From: Palsa-360 sp963719875
GTDB lineage: Bacteria; Acidobacteriota; Terriglobia; Acidiferrales; UBA7541
Assembly: GCA_963719875.1 (NCBI GenBank)
Contig: CAVRDJ010000004.1
Span: forward strand, 1,426,001-1,490,000
Reading direction: 5' to 3'
DNA: 64,000 nt
Shown here: positions 62,951 through 64,000 of the stretch, piece by piece
Numbering within the stretch: the stretch's first letter is position 1
Layout of the letters: each line of letters begins with the position of its first letter
Program-made: the position numbers and the translations under genes
The notes under the pieces: model-generated
What the model was told of the DNA's origin: nothing
Database searches by the model: none
Seen by the model: only the letters and a program-made list of their open reading frames with translations

Positions 62951-64000
62951 ATGATAGCAGCCGCCCCGCATGATCCGCCGTTTCGCGCTGACCAGGTAGG
63001 CAGCCTATTGCGCCCTGCGGTACTCAAGAAGGCCCGCCAAGACCTCGCAGCAGGAAAAATCTCGGCTCTCGATCTCCACTCCCTCGAGGATGCAGCGATT
63101 CAAAAGATAGTCGCGCGACAGGAAGAAGTTGGGCTGCAATGCATCACGGATGGCGAATTTCGGCGCGAAGACTTCTATACCGATTTTTTCGTGCGGGGAC
63201 TCGGCGGCGTGGAAGTACGGATGGAAAGCACCGCCGCCTACTTCGTGGATCATGAGGGGCGCAAGATTCCTGTCCCCTGGACGCAGGTGGTTTCGCGCTT
63301 GAGATGGCGCGAACCGATTTATGCCGAGCACTTCAAGTTTCTGCGATCCATTACAACGCGAACACCAAAGGTAACCGTCCCTTCGCCGATCATTCTGCAC
63401 TTCACCTGCGGAAGCGCTGCCATTTGCAAGAATGCCTATCCGGATATGGATCTTTTCTGGGCGGACATTACCGACGCATACCAGAAGGAGATGAGGTCGC
63501 TGTACGAGGCCGGCTGCCGATATCTGCAAATGGATGACCCGCCAATTGCCACGCTATGCGACCAAAAGTTTCAGGGGATGATGAAGGCTCGAGGCGACGA
63601 CCCGCAGCAGGCCTTGAACCAGCTGTATCCGGAAATGATTAATCGAGCGTTTGCCAATCGCCCTCCTGAGCTTCACTTAGCGATGCACCTGTGCCGCGGA
63701 AACAACCAGAGTGGTTGGTTTGGCGAGGGAGGATACGATCCCATTGCGGATGTGCTCTTCAACAAGATCAACGTCGATTCGTATTTTCTTGAATACGAAA
63801 CAGAGCGCGCAGGCAGTTTCGAGCCGTTGCGGCTAGTGCCGAAAAACAAGACGGTGGTGCTCGGTCTGGTATCGAGCAAGCTTCCCCAACTCGAATCCAA
63901 AGACCTCTTGAAGCGCCGGATCGACGAGGCCGCCAAGTATCTGACGTCGACCAGTTGTCCCTTAGCCCCCAGTGCGGCTTCGCAAGCTCGACCGAGGGAA
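62951..64000 (+). CDS. MetE-like (cobalamin-independent methionine synthase family) protein, partial
   Basis: 350 codons read to the window edge with no stop. The ATG has AAGGAGG five bases upstream. Family segments: FRADQVGSLLRP at the start, TDGEFRRED near residue 65, the zinc ligands in HLCRGN near 237-239, and FLEYE, which carries the next ligand. Single-domain proteins of this type (YxjG-like) transfer methyl groups from methyltetrahydrofolate or other donors to a thiol. Near 63945-63949 the frame breaks: the expected DQLSLSPQCGFASS, with the last zinc-binding Cys, is found one frame over, as if one base is missing. It may be a sequencing error near the contig end. Confidence 0.85.
   Translation, partial: MIAAAPHDPPFRADQVGSLLRPAVLKKARQDLAAGKISALDLHSLEDAAIQKIVARQEEVGLQCITDGEFRREDFYTDFFVRGLGGVEVRMESTAAYFVDHEGRKIPVPWTQVVSRLRWREPIYAEHFKFLRSITTRTPKVTVPSPIILHFTCGSAAICKNAYPDMDLFWADITDAYQKEMRSLYEAGCRYLQMDDPPIATLCDQKFQGMMKARGDDPQQALNQLYPEMINRAFANRPPELHLAMHLCRGNNQSGWFGEGGYDPIADVLFNKINVDSYFLEYETERAGSFEPLRLVPKNKTVVLGLVSSKLPQLESKDLLKRRIDEAAKYLTSTSCPLAPSAASQARPRE

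Overview
The window reads as a chromosome or metagenome contig from a soil-type member of the Acidobacteriota. The evidence is the von Willebrand A domain of the Acidobacterial-specific type, DUF6152, the secreted NHL beta-propellers, the large number of signal-peptide proteins, and a lifestyle built on PEP-CTERM/exosortase and trehalose. The assignment rests on family content only. I saw no rRNA, tRNA or CRISPR array. Many real starts are fixed by good Shine-Dalgarno (SD) sequences, several of them inside the longest ORF.

Layout. 1-9 kb: scattered small genes (secreted unknown, DUF3309 peptide, an odd NarL-type response regulator, a cobalamin-binding radical SAM enzyme, a secreted protein plus DUF6152 pair, PilZ, TPR) separated by intergenic DNA rich in decayed repeats. 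9.4-13.9 kb: a large HEAT-PilZ protein, a double PEGA protein and a small unknown. 14.9-31.7 kb: a minus-strand run of eight genes, treZ, GH57, treY, glgE, glgB, treS-mak fusion, a glycosyltransferase-like gene and a membrane gene. Together TreS-Mak, GlgE and GlgB turn trehalose into branched alpha-glucan, and TreY and TreZ turn glucan back into trehalose, so the run encodes a closed trehalose-glucan cycle. It is bracketed by two oppositely oriented copies of a roughly 200 bp repeat with inverted ends; a third copy lies at 9.0 kb.

32.3-36.6 kb: a frameshifted membrane gene, then a compact three-gene set of a secreted protein ending in an LPKTA sorting signal, a VWA protein and a class D-like sortase, followed directly by the in-frame remnant of an M13 peptidase. 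36.6-43.1 kb: two duplicated secreted beta-propellers, a Tat-exported PEP mutase/isocitrate lyase-like protein and a secreted S41 peptidase. 44.1-53.0 kb: a small exosortase locus (PEP-CTERM protein, TPR lipoprotein, EpsI, exosortase) facing a second PEP-CTERM gene, a secreted repeat-poor protein and a SurA-N/DsbA-like protein. Two unrelated C-terminal surface-sorting systems thus lie within 17 kb.

54.0-62.3 kb: a tightly packed minus-strand operon with an isochorismatase-type hydrolase, two HyuA-like subunits, a small zinc-ribbon subunit, a HyuB-like subunit and a URO-D-like protein. Its subunit set matches the alpha-alpha'-beta-gamma plan of acetophenone carboxylase, although an ATP-dependent hydantoinase plus amidase is the other reading. 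After an integrase remnant, a divergent MetE-like gene runs off the end of the window and carries a frameshift just before its last zinc-binding cysteine.
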